Part shown: positions 1 to 13,653 of the stretch, piece by piece
Layout: every line of letters begins with the position of its first letter
Position numbering within the stretch: position 1 is the first letter of the stretch
DNA from: Rapana venosa
Taxonomy: Eukaryota > Mollusca > Gastropoda > Neogastropoda > Muricidae
DNA: 64,000 nt
Assembly (NCBI GenBank): GCA_028751875.1
Contig: CM054140.1
Location: 29,225,408 to 29,289,407 of the forward strand
Reading direction: 5' to 3'
Translations under genes and position numbers: made by a program
Notes under the pieces: model-generated
The model's database searches: none
Seen by the model: only the letters and a program-made list of their open reading frames with translations
Told to the model about the DNA's origin: nothing

Positions 1-395
1 TGTTGAACTTGTTTCCATTAGGGACTAGCGTAACAACCTGTACTCTCCTTTAAAGAATATAAAAATCGTCTGACGTCAGAGTATGTCTGCCTATATGGCA
101 AGGTAATGAGAACAGTCATATATGCACACATTCATCCAGTGTGTAGATATGATCTCGCTGGGATTCCTAGGTGAGATGAATGAGACAGAGTTTATATTCT
201 GGGTGACCCCCAGGATGTTAAACTGGGCAACGCCCAACGACATCAGCAAATCAGGTGTATACAGAACAAGTTATGGATTTTGCTGATTGTTTCATACTTT
301 GTGTGTGTCTTTGCTTGTTTGTTTGTGCATGCATGCATGTGTGATAAAAAAAACTTATTTCACTTTATCCTGCTATATTTTTTGTTATTTATCAG

Positions 396-488
396 GACTT
401 GATGCTGGGAGACATTGGTGAGATTCGTAAACTGAGGGTGTGTGCTGGGAGAGAGGATGATGACAATCCTGTGTGGATGGTGGATCAG
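396..488 (+). CDS. LOXHD1: Exon 1: PLAT a, middle part
   Basis: Acceptor 'ttatttatcag' and donor 'gtcagt'; 93 nt, phase 0 to 0. It encodes the middle strands of a PLAT domain ('[11 protein letters not shown]', 'NPVWMV'). The first half of this domain is outside the window. It matches exon 13 (16172-16264) except for two substitutions, one silent (GTG/GTC) and one Asp to Glu. Confidence 0.88.
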
Positions 489-3400
489 GTCAGTGAACTG
501 CTTCTTTTCTCTGAACTTCTACATGGGTAGGCGTAGCAAAACTGACAGATTGTTGCCAGCCAGTTGCTGTCTATAGGGGGTGGGGGTAGTGGTATATATA
601 ATAATAATAATAATAAACATAATAATAATAATAATAATAAATGGAATAATAATAATAAATGGAACTTATATAGCGCTATATCTTGCAAAGACAAATCAAA
701 GCGTATGCATTCAACCTAATCTTACACAGTCATGCAATCAATGATAAATAATCGATAGTTTAAAAAAACAGATATTACAAACATGGTGTGCTGCAGACAA
801 AATCTATAAAATAAAATTTCAATAGTCAAATGTTTTTCAAAAACACACACACACTCACACAGGTCGTATACTTCAGCAGGGTGATAGGACATGGGTTAGT
901 GAAGGTGGGATAGTTCTGATATGAAACAGGAGGGGGGAAATCTTAGGTTTGAAATAAATATGTCTTGAGGATGGATTTAAAAGTGTCATAACTAGGTTTC
1001 TGGCAAAGAGAGAGAGGGAGCTCATTCCAGGTCGATGGACCCAAAATAGAGAAAGAGTGACGGCCAACGGTGGATTAGATGCATCTAGGTATTCGTAGGC
1101 ACAAGGTATCTGCAGCAGAGCGGAGGGAACGTGAAGGAGTGTACAGACCAACCAACAAACCATGTCATATTAGAAAAAAAAAGTGGTAGATGGAAATTGT
1201 ACTCCTGTAATCGTTTTGTTTTTTTTGCATTTTATTTCTTGTATCTCTATCACTCATGCTGCATATACTGTTCTTTGCTTTTTATGGCTTGTGCCTCTGT
1301 TGATAATGCTAGGTGTCAGTTTTGGACTTATTTTGTTCAGGGTTTTTGTGTGTTTCTTTATTGATACTATTTGTTTTTGGTGAGGTTAGCTTCATTTCAA
1401 GATGATGTTCAAGATTGGATAGTAGTACTTGCCAAAACTTTACTCAGCATCTAATTTAGAATACAGTCCACAAGTAGTCAGCTTTAGATTTTTTTTTAAA
1501 AATCAGTTCTGAAATGTGACTCTTACATAATCATAACACTGGGGAAAAAAATTCTCTGCTTACATCATTAAATCATGTCTGTAAAGATTATAGATATTTC
1601 TCTGACCTTGAAAACGGGTCATGTCTGTGACTTTGAAGATCATGATCATATCTGTGACCTTGAAGATTGTGACCTTGTCCCAAAACGTTGAAGTTTGGGC
1701 TGATGGTGCAGGTGATACTGGAGGACGCCCACAGTCGGGAAGTTCTGCGCTTTGACTTCAGCCGCTGGGTGGGGCAAGTAGGAGGTGACATCCAGCATGA
1801 GTTACCTGTCCTGTTGCCGGGATACCAAGCACCAGCGGGTGAGTGGCAGTTTGTCAGTTGCCGGGACATGTCAGCACGTTGTGTGAGATCAGTCTGTCTT
1901 TCTGTCTGTCTTTTTGTTGGTTTATTGTCCTTGTCTTTTTCTCTGTCCGTTTCATGTCTTTCTGAAGCTGAGTTTATGAATGTATTTAAACAGAAATACT
2001 GTCCGAAACGTTGTCAAACACTCTTCCATCCACATTGGCAAAAACATCCTGTTTTTTCCCCTCCCCTAAATTTCCTCATGATCAAAACCATCCCTTTCCT
2101 CCCCCCCCCCACTCAAAGTTCATTATCAAAAACATGCCTGTCTTTCCCCCTTTTAAGTTCCACATTATCAAAAACATCCCTGTCCTTTTCCCCAAAAGTT
2201 TCACATTATCAAAACCATCCTTATCCTTTAACCCCAAAGATCCACATGATCAAAATCATCTTTATCTCTCCCCCTAAGTTTCCCATTATCAGAAACATCC
2301 CTATATTTTCTCCCCCAAAGTTCCTCATTATAAAAAAAATTCCTGTCCTTTTTCCCCAAAGTGCTCCATTATCAAAAACATCTATGTCCTTTTCTCCCAA
2401 AGTGCTCCATTATCAAAAACATCTATGTCCTTTTCTCCCAAAGTGCTCCATTATCAAAAACATCTATGTTCTTTTCCCCCAAAGTGCTCCATTACCAAAA
2501 ACATTTCTGTCCTTTTACCCCAAAGTGCTCCATTATCAAAAACATCCCTGTCCTTTTCCCCAAAAGTTTCACATTATCAAAACCATCCTTATCCTTTAAC
2601 CCCAAAGTTCCACATGATCAAAAACATCCTTATCTCTCCCCTTAAGTTCCCCATTATAAAAAACATCCCTATATTTTCGCCCCAAAAGTTCCCCATTATA
2701 AAAAAAAATCCTGTCCTTTTACCCCAAAGTGCTCCATTATCAAAAACATCTATATCCTTTTCCCCAAAAGTGCTCCATTATCAAAAGATTTCTGTCCTTT
2801 TCCCCCAAAGTGCTCCATTATCAAAAACATCTATATCCTTTTACCCCAAAGTGCTCATTATCAAAAACATTTCTGTCCTTTCCCCCAAAGTGCTCCATTA
2901 TCAAAAACTTCCTGTCCTTTCCCCCCAAAGTGCTCCTTTACCAAAAACATTTCTGTCTTTTTACCACAAAGTGCTCCATGATAAAAACCATTTCTGTCTT
3001 TTTGCCCAAAAGTGCTCCATTATCAAAAAATCCGCATCTTTTCTTTCCCTCTCAGTGGTGCAGTACGAGGTGACGGTGCAGACAGAGCATGGCAAGGAGG
3101 CGGGCACCAACGCCCCCATCTTCATCAACCTGTACGGAAAGAACGGTGACTCTGGCCGCAGACGACTGGTCAAGGCCGCGCCGCACAGAGCGCCTGCCTT
3201 CCAGTCTGGACAGGTGGGTAGACAGGTCGAGGAGAGAAGTGAGGGGAAGGGAGGAGGATTGCTTTTGAGATTTGAGACTAGACGTATCATTGGGTTTTGT
3301 GAGTTATCCTTTATTTTTATGATGGATTAAAAACCAAGCCTCAGTGCAATACCGCAGTTTTAAAAAAAAGGTAAAGGAGTCCCATAACCTATAAGGTCGT

Positions 3401-4290
3401 AGGGGAGCGAGGCGTCAGAGACCTCACTTCTCTAGGGCCAGCATATTGAGGGCGGCGCCCATCTCCTCTCCCTTGCTGCTTTACCTTCCCTGACCCTAAA
3501 GAGGGCAGGTACCCATTTACAGCTGGGTGAACTGGAGGAACTGTACTGAAGCCAAGGCATGCAAACGGTCACCCATCCAAGTGGTAGCCACGCTCGACAC
3601 TGCTTAACTTGGCTGGGGGAAAGCGAGTGCTCCGACCACTGAGCAGTTTACCCAGCAGTAAATAAGTGCCTGCCTTCTTTAAGGTCAGGGAAGGTAAAGG
3701 AACGAGGGAGTGGAGATGGGTGTTCACCCTCAATATGCTTTTTCCTTAGAGAAGTTGATGTCTTTGACATCTCACTCCGCAACGACCACATAGGTTATGG
3801 GAACACTTTTATCTTTTTTTTTAGAACCCCCCCCCTCCAAAAAACAAGTCATTACTATAAATAGATAATCATCATTGTCAGTTTTTAGACCTGTATGGTC
3901 ATGGGAGAAGGGGTTTTTGGGGGGAGGAGGGCACAAGGGATGCGTGTTTTGCAGTTTTCTTCAAACTGGTCTGTCTTCAGTTTTTTGGGCAGCAACACTG
4001 CTATGTCAAGGTCAGTGCTTGATGAACATTTTTTTTAATGTATTCCCTGAAGTTAGAATGCAGCTATTTTAATGGTGGGTGATATTGATATTTGCAAAGA
4101 TAGTTTTACAAGGCACTGTCCAAGGAGGAAGAAGAAGAGGCAGACCACGGAAGAGCTGGGAGGATAACATCAGTGAATGGACAGGCCTAGAACTCAACAA
4201 AACCCTGAGAAAGGCAGAACAGAGAGAGGAATGGAGGGAACTGGTTGTTGAGTCTTTGAGGGTGCCCCCACGGTCGTCAGACTATGGGAC

Positions 4291-4325
<35 letters not shown>

Positions 4326-7300
4326 GATATCGGTCACATACACAATATCCCACCTTTGGTGAACCTCAGAGCTCTAGCCAAAGAAAAAAAACACCAAAAA
4401 AACAGCAACCAAAAAATGATGAAAAAAAATGGTCATCATGTCATTGACCAAGGTTCTCTCCTGTGTGTGTGGGGTGCAGACGGACGTGTTTGTGGTGGAG
4501 GCGGTGGATCTGGGAGACCTGGAGAAGGTGGTGGTGACCAAGGGCCCAGGTAAAGCCTGGCAGCTGAGTCAGGTCAAGGTGCGACCTGGCCTCTTCTCCT
4601 CCCTCACCCACGTCTTCATCTGGAGCAAGTGAGTCTCGCCCACACTGGGACTGTCATCAGGAAAGGCGTCCCCCGTGGGGTGCTTGGGGGAGCCTATCAG
4701 TATAAATAGCATCCCTACATTCTGGAAATGCTGCGCTAGTAATTTCCTCTTTTCTATCCCTCTCTTTGTTTCTGCCTTGTTCCTTTTCTTCCTGTCACCT
4801 CCTTCTTGTCTATTTTCTGCGTTCTTGATCCATGCTCCTGCCTTTTTTCCAGAAAGACTTAAAAGATAATGATTCTCTCGTTTGCCAAAGTCGGATGCGC
4901 TGGGCCTGACTTGTCAAGCGCTTAATGGCAGCGCAACACATTTTCACTCATATAACAGACAACAATAGTTGCTGTCTGAGCGTTCGATGAAGAAGAAGAA
5001 GAAGTATGAACAGCATCCCCACCTTCTGGAAATTCTCTGCTAGAAATTTCCCCTTTTCTGTCACTCCCCTTGTTTCTGTCGTTCTCCTCAACTCTGTCCT
5101 CTCCGCTTCATGCTTATTTTATGCCTACCCAGCCCATTCTCCTGGCTTTTTTCATGCAAGTCTGAACATTTTTTCCCATAAACTTGGTGACGAACTGCCC
5201 TGAAGTCGGAACATGTCGGCTGAAACCAGTGGGCACACTTCCTGCAGAGTTACAAGCACAGGAGAAGACCAGGCACTAAGCATTCTACCCAATAAGGGAC
5301 CACAGAAGAAGAAGAAAAGGAAGGACCTGTTGTGTGGTTTTCTGTGTGTGTGTGTACTGCTGAATTTGTTGAGTTTTCTGATTTGTAGAAAAAAATCAGT
5401 GAAGTTCATTTATAGGCTACATTTGGATTACTTGTAAGTATATGTGCGTGTATGTGTGTGTGTGTGGGTGGGTGGGTGGGTGTGAGTGTGTGTATATTTG
5501 TGTCTCTCTCACAAGCATGCATGCGCATGTGTTTTCCTCTATGAATGAGTGCATGCATCAGCATATTCAAGAGCTTAGTATGTATTCATGTTTTCTCTAT
5601 ACATATGTCTATATGTATTTGTGCTCATAGTTAGACACCACTAGGAGTTGTATTTTTGTAATTGTCATTATACCTTCTTTGACCCGCGTCTGTGACTTGA
5701 GGAATATGTGAATTGGTTTTGATATGATGTAAAAAAAATATAGATATATTCCTTTCATCCTTTTGGGGTATGGAGGAAGGGTGAACATCAGGTATTAACA
5801 GGAAGAAGCAAAACTACAACAAACAAGAAACAGATGCAATATATAGAAATTACAAATATTTTGACAACTCAAGCATTTCTTTCTGATTTACAGAAGGCAT
5901 TAGTCAACAGCAAACGAGCTTCTTGGCAAACGCCGACCAGTCAAAAAACCATGGGTCACACCTAACATCCTACAACTATGCGACAAGCGTAGAGAGCTGA
6001 AGAAAAAGAAAAATGAAACAAAAGAAAGAGCAGAACAATATAGGGCAGTCAACAAAAGAATCAGGAAGTCCATGACGGAGGCAAAAGAGAATTGGATCGG
6101 TGAACAGTGCCAAGACATTGAAGAGAACATCAAGAAAAACAATAGCAAGAAAGCATATCACCTGGTGAAAGACCTGACTAGCACGAAACAGAGAAAAGGT
6201 TTAACAATCCAAGACAAAAATGGGAAGTGTCTCACTGACGACCAGGATATTCTGAACAGATGGACAGAATACTGCTCCGACCTGTATAACTATAGAACCG
6301 CAGGAGATCCAGAAGTCCTTAATGTACCCGAAAGCAAAGACACAGACAGTCACCCTATCCTCCGAGAAGAAGTGGAAACAGCAGTCAGATCGCTGAAAAA
6401 GGGGAAGTCAGCAGGGGCTGACAACATTCCAGCTGAGTTGGTCCAAGCTGGAGGGGAAGCCATGATCAGCGCCCTACTAAGAATCTGCAACAAGATCTGG
6501 CAGACAGGAAAATGGCCAACACCATGGACGCAGTCACTCATCATCACCCTCCCCAAGAAAGGAAATCTACAACAATGCCATAATTACCGCACAATCAGCC
6601 TCATATGTCACCCAAGCAAGGTCATGCTGCAGATAATATTGAATAGACTGAAGCCACAAGCAGAGACCATCATTGCTGAGGAACAAGCAGGTTTCAGAGC
6701 AGGGCGCAGCACAACAGAACAGATATTCAACCTCAGAATACTATGTGAGCGGTACCTTCAACATCAACAAGACCTTTACCACGTATTTATCGATTTTAAG
6801 AAGGCATTTGACAGGGTGTGGCATGCAGCTTTGTGGGCAACCATGAATTTGTACAGCATCAATGCAAACCTGATCAGAGTCATCAAACAGCTGTACAGCG
6901 AGGCCACCAGTGCAGTGTACTACAACAACAACATTGGAGAATGGTTTCGAACAACAGTTGGAGTAAGGCAGGGCTGTCTACTCGCACCCACTCTTTTCAA
7001 CATCTTCCTTGAGAGAATCATGGCTGATGCACTGGAACATCATGAAGGATCAGTCAGCATTGGTGGCAGAATGATCACAAACCTCCGCTTCGCAGATGAC
7101 ATTGATGGAATAGCAGGATCAGAAAAAGAGCTTGCCAGCCTAACAGAACACTTGGATAAGGCCTCCAAAACATACGGCATGGAAATCAGTGCAGAGAAGA
7201 CCAAACTGATGACTAATAACACCAACGGCATTAGCACTGATATCAGGGTTAATGACCAGAAGCTGGAAACAGTTCAAAGCTTCAAGTACCAGGGATCCAA

Positions 7301-10300
7301 GCCAGAAGTAGTATGCAGGACTGCACAGACAATAACAGCTTTGTCAAAACTAAACACCATCTGGAGAGACAAGAATATCTCACTTATCTCCAAGATCAGA
7401 CTAATGCGCTCCCTTGTCATATCCATATTTCTGTATGCCTGTGAATCATGGACCCTGACTGCAGATTTGGAGAGAAGAGTACAGGCAGTGGAGATGAGAT
7501 GCTTTCGGAGATGCCCTCCTACAAAGACCACATAAGCAACGAAAGCGTGCATAACAGAATCCAGCAAACCATTGGACCCTATGAGAACCTTCTAACGATC
7601 GTGAAAAAGCGTAAACTTAAGTGGTATGGGCATGTCACAAGATCCCAAGGAATTACAAAGACAGTTTTGCAAGGCACTGTCCAAGGAGGAAGAAGAAGAG
7701 GCAGACCAAGGAAGAGCTGGGAGGATAACATCAGTGAATGGACAGGCCTAGAACTCAACAAAACCCTGAGAAAGGCAGAACAGAGAGAGGAATGGAGGGA
7801 ACTGGTTGCTGAGTCTTTGAGGGTGCCCCCACGGTCGTCAGACTACGGGACAGATAGATAGATAGATTAGTCAACAAGAATTGTAAACTCACTAGAAATA
7901 AGACATCATTCTGACAAATATATTTCGCGTAATAACATTTAAAGGGCAATCCATAATAAAAAATAAAATTCATCACCAATTTCAGGCGGGATGTAAAAAA
8001 AAAGCACATAAGTGCTTGTTCCATTATCCTCGATATAAAAGAAAAGAATAAAATAAATAAAATAAATACCACATGTACTACGTAACCTTTCTTCCCACGG
8101 AATGAAAGGCCACTAGGAGTCTTGACCTTTGTCTTCTATGTTTCAGTGTGGTGGGGGATGAGAGAGACAAGATGAAGGAGGTGGAAATCACCATACCAGT
8201 TATCTCCTCCTGGCCTGCCCCAGTGGCCATCCCTGCCGATCAGGTGGACGATCTGCCTGCCAGTGGTCAGTTCTTTATTTTGTTCATGTGTGTCGTTAAC
8301 TCTGTCTCTCTCTCTCTCTGTTTCTGTCTGTGTCTGTGTCTCTCTGTCTCTTCTTTCTCTATGTATGTCTCTGTCTGTCTGTTGTTTCTGTCTCTGTAAT
8401 ATTATTGCTACCATAAATTCTCTTCTTGTTTCTTTTCTGTTTCATAATCAGTCTGTCATCTAATTCTGTCCCTTACTCATTTCTGATCATCCAAACTACA
8501 NNNNNNNNNNNNNNNNNNNNNNNNNNNNNNNNNNNNNNNNNNNNNNNNNNNNNNNNNNNNNNNNNNNNNNNNNNNNNNNNNNNNNNNNNNNNNNNNNNNN
8601 NNNNNNNNNNNNNNNNNNNNNNNNNNNNNNNNNNNNNNNNNNNNNNNNNNNNNNNNNNNNNNNNNNNNNNNNNNNNNNNNNNNNNNNNNNNNNNNNNNNN
8701 NNNNNNNNNNNNNNNNNNNNNNNNNNNNNNNNNNNNNNNNNNNNNNNNNNNNNNNNNNNNNNNNNNNNNNNNNNNNNNNNNNNNNNNNNNNNNNNNNNNN
8801 NNNNNNNNNNNNNNNNNNNNNNNNNNNNNNNNNNNNNNNNNNNNNNNNNNNNNNNNNNNNNNNNNNNNNNNNNNNNNNNNNNNNNNNNNNNNNNNNNNNN
8901 NNNNNNNNNNNNNNNNNNNNNNNNNNNNNNNNNNNNNNNNNNNNNNNNNNNNNNNNNNNNNNNNNNNNNNNNNNNNNNNNNNNNNNNNNNNNNNNNNNNN
9001 CGACGGTGTGGACGGCCAGCAGTAGCGAGGCGGGCACCAAGGACACAGTGATGATGGTGCTGTACGGAACCACCGGCCACACCGAACCCAAACCCCTCAA
9101 CAGAGACTACGACCTCAACCCTGGATCTGTCGTTAAACTGCAGGTAGGGTTGGTGTGCTCGTTTGACTTACTTGACTTATGCCTCTTGGTTCCTTGGGGA
9201 ACATAGGGCTGCAACAACACCCCTCCAACAAACTTGGTTTTGGGAGATCCTCTTCAGCTCGGCCCATGTCATTCCGGCTGCCTTCGTTTCTTCATCGGTG
9301 TGTTGGTTTAGATGGTTTATTTATTTATTTATATTTTATTTTATTCTGTTATTTCAAGGATAATGGAATAAGCTCTCATGTAGGTTGGGGTTTTTTTTAC
9401 ATCCAGTCCCTGTGTGTATCTGGTTTTGTAAATTTTTGTTATCCATTCCCCACTGGCACACAATGGCCTAGTCTTCGGAAAAGTGGAGAAGTGGAATGCA
9501 AGATGTTCTGCGTGCGTTCGCACATGGGATCTCGGTTTATGCAAGATGTTCTGCATGCGTTCGCACATGGGACCTCAGCTTATAGTCTGATCTTGTGTTG
9601 TGTTGTTATTGTGTTGCATTGTGTTGTGTTGGGTTATATTTTATGGTGTTATGTTGTGCCGTGTTGTGTTTGGGCATTGCATTGTTTTGTATTGTATTAT
9701 ATTGTAAGGGGAGGGATGATTTTTGTTTTTAGCTGTGGCAGGTTTCTTTGTATACAATTTTTTTAATGCTTTTCATGTACAGAAAATGTTTATATACACC
9801 CCCCTTTTTATAAAAAAAACTTGTCTATGTGTGTGTAAGTATACATTTGTGTTTGTAAGTATCTCACTATGTTTGAAGAATAGGAAAAGATTCGCAGAAT
9901 CTGTGAGTATATTCAAAAGATGCTTGCTGTCTTTTAAATAAAGAAATAAATAAAAATCCTCTCCTTTCTTTTTTGCTCTGTCAGATTCACACAGAGCGGA
10001 GAGGTGTGCTGTTCAAGATATATCTGATGTTTGAAATAAATAAATAAATAAATAAAAATCCTCTCCTTTCTTTTTTGCTCTGTCAGGTTGACACAGGGCG
10101 GATAGGCCCGCTGTTCAAGGTACGACTGATGTTTGAGGATCGCAGTGGAAACTCTTCCTGGACCATGGAAAGGGTGAGTGCTGCTGGGCAGTTCTCTGGT
10201 AGCATCTCAACACCTTTGCCCATAGTATCTGTTACACAATATGGATGGCCTAACCCAAAGGCGGTGTTTGTTCAGTGTACTATCTGGAAATGAAAATTTG

Positions 10301-11697
10301 ACTGTGACTTGACTTGGATATGTGCATATACATACACACACACACACATGCATGCACACACACACACTACACATGCACACGCACAAATGAACGCATGCAT
10401 GCACGCACGTACACACACACACTACACACACACTCCACATTACACACACACACACACAAACCACACACACACACGCACTACACACACACACTACACACAC
10501 ACATCACACACACACACACACACCACCACCACCACCACACACACACCACTACAACTACAACCACCACCACTACCAACAATAACCAACAGCATACGATAAT
10601 TTAAAAAAAGACCAACAGATCATTTCTACTCACGACAGCTGAAGCTGAAAGACTTGGACACTGGCCAGGAGTTCCACTTTGACCAGCGCGTGCAGATGGA
10701 GTCCTCGCCACAGGCGCCAGATGGAGCCACAGAACTGGCCGCCATTCGACCTGACATCGCCCCTCTGCCAGGTAAGGGCTGTAGCTGTCGTCGTTGTCGT
10801 TGTTGGTGGTGGTGTTTGGTGGTGGTGGTGGTGTTTGTTGTTGTTGGTGGTGGTGGTGTTTGTTGTTGTTGGTGGTGGTGGTGTTTGGTGGTGGTGGTGT
10901 TTGTTGTTGGTGGTGGTGGTGGTGTAGCTGGTGGTGGTGGTGGTGTTTGTTGGTGGTGGTGGTGGTAATGGTGATGGTGGTGTAGCTGTCGTTGTTGTTG
11001 GTGGTGGTGATGGTGGTGGTGGTGTAGCTGTTGTTGATGTTGATGTCGCTGCTGCTGTTTTGTTGTTGCTGCTGCTGCTGTTGTTGCTGCTGCTACCACT
11101 GCTGTTGCTGCTGCTGCTGTTATTGTTGCTGCTGTTTTTGTTGCTGTCATTGTTGTTGTTGGTGGTGGTGGTGGTGGTGGTGGTGTAGCTGTTGTTGTTG
11201 TTGTAGCTGTCTTTGTTGTTGTTGTTGCTGTTGTTGTGTGTGTGTTCCACAGCTTAACACCCTGGGGATGACTCAGAATATGCACACAGACTCACTCATC
11301 ACATCTACAAATCACTGTGAGATTGAACATACCCCCTGGATGAGAAGCTTGTGTGTATCGCTGTTTTCAAGTACCTTGCCATGTTCCAACTTCAGAGGAT
11401 TTTTTTCTCCTTTAAAGGAGAGTGCAGATTGTTATGTAGTACTGAACAATTTCAAAGTAACATTTTAAAGCGTAACAACATTTTATTTAGCTTACATCAG
11501 TAACTTATTCTGTGTGTGTGAATTTTTTTAAGAGTGGGTGGGACATATCTTTTGTTTTATTTTTCTCTCTTTTCTTTCGTTTATTTTCTCCTTTTTTTTT
11601 TTCTTCTTTTCATTTTTACACAATTTATCTGCTCTCTCTCTGTTTTCCTTTAAAAAAAAATTCTCTGTTTATATATATATATCTATAAATATATATA

Positions 11698-11735
<38 letters not shown>

Positions 11736-13385
11736 AAAGCTGTGCGAATTTTTCACCTTTTGAAAGAAACTATTTTGTTCTTGCTTGCTATTTTTCTCTT
11801 TAGTAGAAATAAGCAGGTTTGCATTAAGTGGGAAGTTTGGCCATTGTTAAACCTTACACTGTGCTGACTTGTTGCAGAAACGACCTACGCAGTGACAGTG
11901 AGCACGGGGACTCAGGAGCGAGCAGAGACAGAGGCAGAAATTTCCTGTACCTTGATCGGCCGGTGGGGCGACACAGGAGAGAGAGTGCTGTCAGAGGCCA
12001 AGTCCCATGGAGACCCTTTCCAAAGAGGGAAAGTAAGTACTGGGAAAGTAGCGTGGGTCAAATTACAGAGTCTGGCTCTGTGATTAAAGCTGTTCTTATT
12101 CGTACAATGGTTCTTAGTTTGTGGTGCTTGGCGTGTGAAATTTGAATAGGAATTTCTGTTCACTGGTGAATTACTGTTCACTAAGACTTCAGATATCAAA
12201 TTTGACCCAAAGATCTTTTTTTTTTTTCGTTTTTTTTTCTCGTTTTGTTTCTTTGCTAGAGCTCCGAGGTTCACTGATGGTGAGATTTTTGTGACTGTTT
12301 TTACTCACCATTGAGGTAGCCGCATTCTGACGTCAGGGATGTTCAAAGATATAAACCTGGAACAGAAGCGACAGAGATTTCTTACATCGCTGAGGAAAAT
12401 GGTGAAATTTATCTTCCAGACTGAAGTGATGGTGTGAGCATGGCCATGATAAAGAAAAAATACCCAAACAAACAAGATTTATGGAATATCTTGAAGAAGC
12501 CCAGCAGCTGAGCAGAGACTCCTCTTGTCAGTGACCTCTTGGCAGCGTAACATTGCCTGTGTGTAGAATGAAGTGGCTGTGGCTGTGTATAAGAAGGGAT
12601 ATAAGAATGAGGAGCATGGAGATAACAACACTGGAAGCAAAAACCTTTCAGAATCTCTCCTGCACAGCTGTCAGGTTCCCCCACTTTCAGCTCCTCTCAG
12701 CTGCTATCCATTCCATCCCAGCTGGTGCTAATTATAGCAGAAACTGACCACACTTGTGCTTGGGAAAAGGAAGGGGCTAATTTTAGCTCTGGACCCTTGA
12801 CTGAGTTATGCTGGGTTTGTGTGCTGTGCCTGCCTTATACAAAAATTCAAAATGACCTACTTTAATTTTTGGTTGATTAGTTGGCTGGCTGATTGGTTGA
12901 TTGATTTTTTCTTTAGTTGAGTTTGTTTGTGGATTGGACAGTGTTAACCAATTGAATGGTTGATTGAATCAGTTAATGAATCACCAAAAGAGTAGTTTAT
13001 AGATTAGTTGATCAATTTAATCCTCTGTCCTATTTCAACCACCTCAACAGAACTTTTTTTTTCCAACATCTTAATTTACTCTGCAGCGTGATTTTCTGTT
13101 GTTCAGCTTATCCCTTCAGATTGTATTTAATTTCAGAAATAACATACATGCCTTTTAAAATTTCTTCGTTTTCTCAACAGACAGATGAATTTGAACTGAA
13201 AACGCTGTACCTGGGAGACATCAGAAAGATTCTGATTGGTCACAACGAAAGTGGGCGGGGCTGCGGGTGGTTTTGTCGGCAAGTCACTGTGCGGGCGCTG
13301 GATCCTCCAGCCACTGACAAAAAGCCAGAGGTGGTGTTTGCCTGTAACAGGTAAAGAGGAGGAGGAGGATATGTGTGTGTGTGTG

Positions 13386-13421
<36 letters not shown>

Positions 13422-13438
13422 GAGAGAGAGAGAGAGTG

Positions 13439-13509
<71 letters not shown>

Positions 13510-13544
13510 TGTAGTGTGTGTGTGTGTGTGTGAGAGAGAGAGTG

Positions 13545-13595
<51 letters not shown>

Positions 13596-13603
13596 AAAGA
13601 GTG

Positions 13604-13653
<50 letters not shown>

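Larger units (their letters stand above)
1..8500 (+). repeat. Duplicated block, copy 1 (possible haplotig)
   Basis: From base 1 to the gap, this block aligns collinearly, exons and introns together, with 15625-22648. The five shared exons differ at about five sites in 646 coding bases. Introns differ by scattered substitutions, repeat-length changes and whole transposon insertions. Copy 1 alone carries the LINE insertions at 5910-7865 and about 4098-4325. Confidence 0.93.

Noticed and set aside
1688..3330. Two frames of about 300 residues across exons 2-3 and the intron
   Set aside because: They read through the minisatellite ('HYQKH', 'PKVLH' repeats) and use PLAT exons only at their ends.
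8426..9100. Long frames across the N gap
   Set aside because: They consist of undetermined residues.
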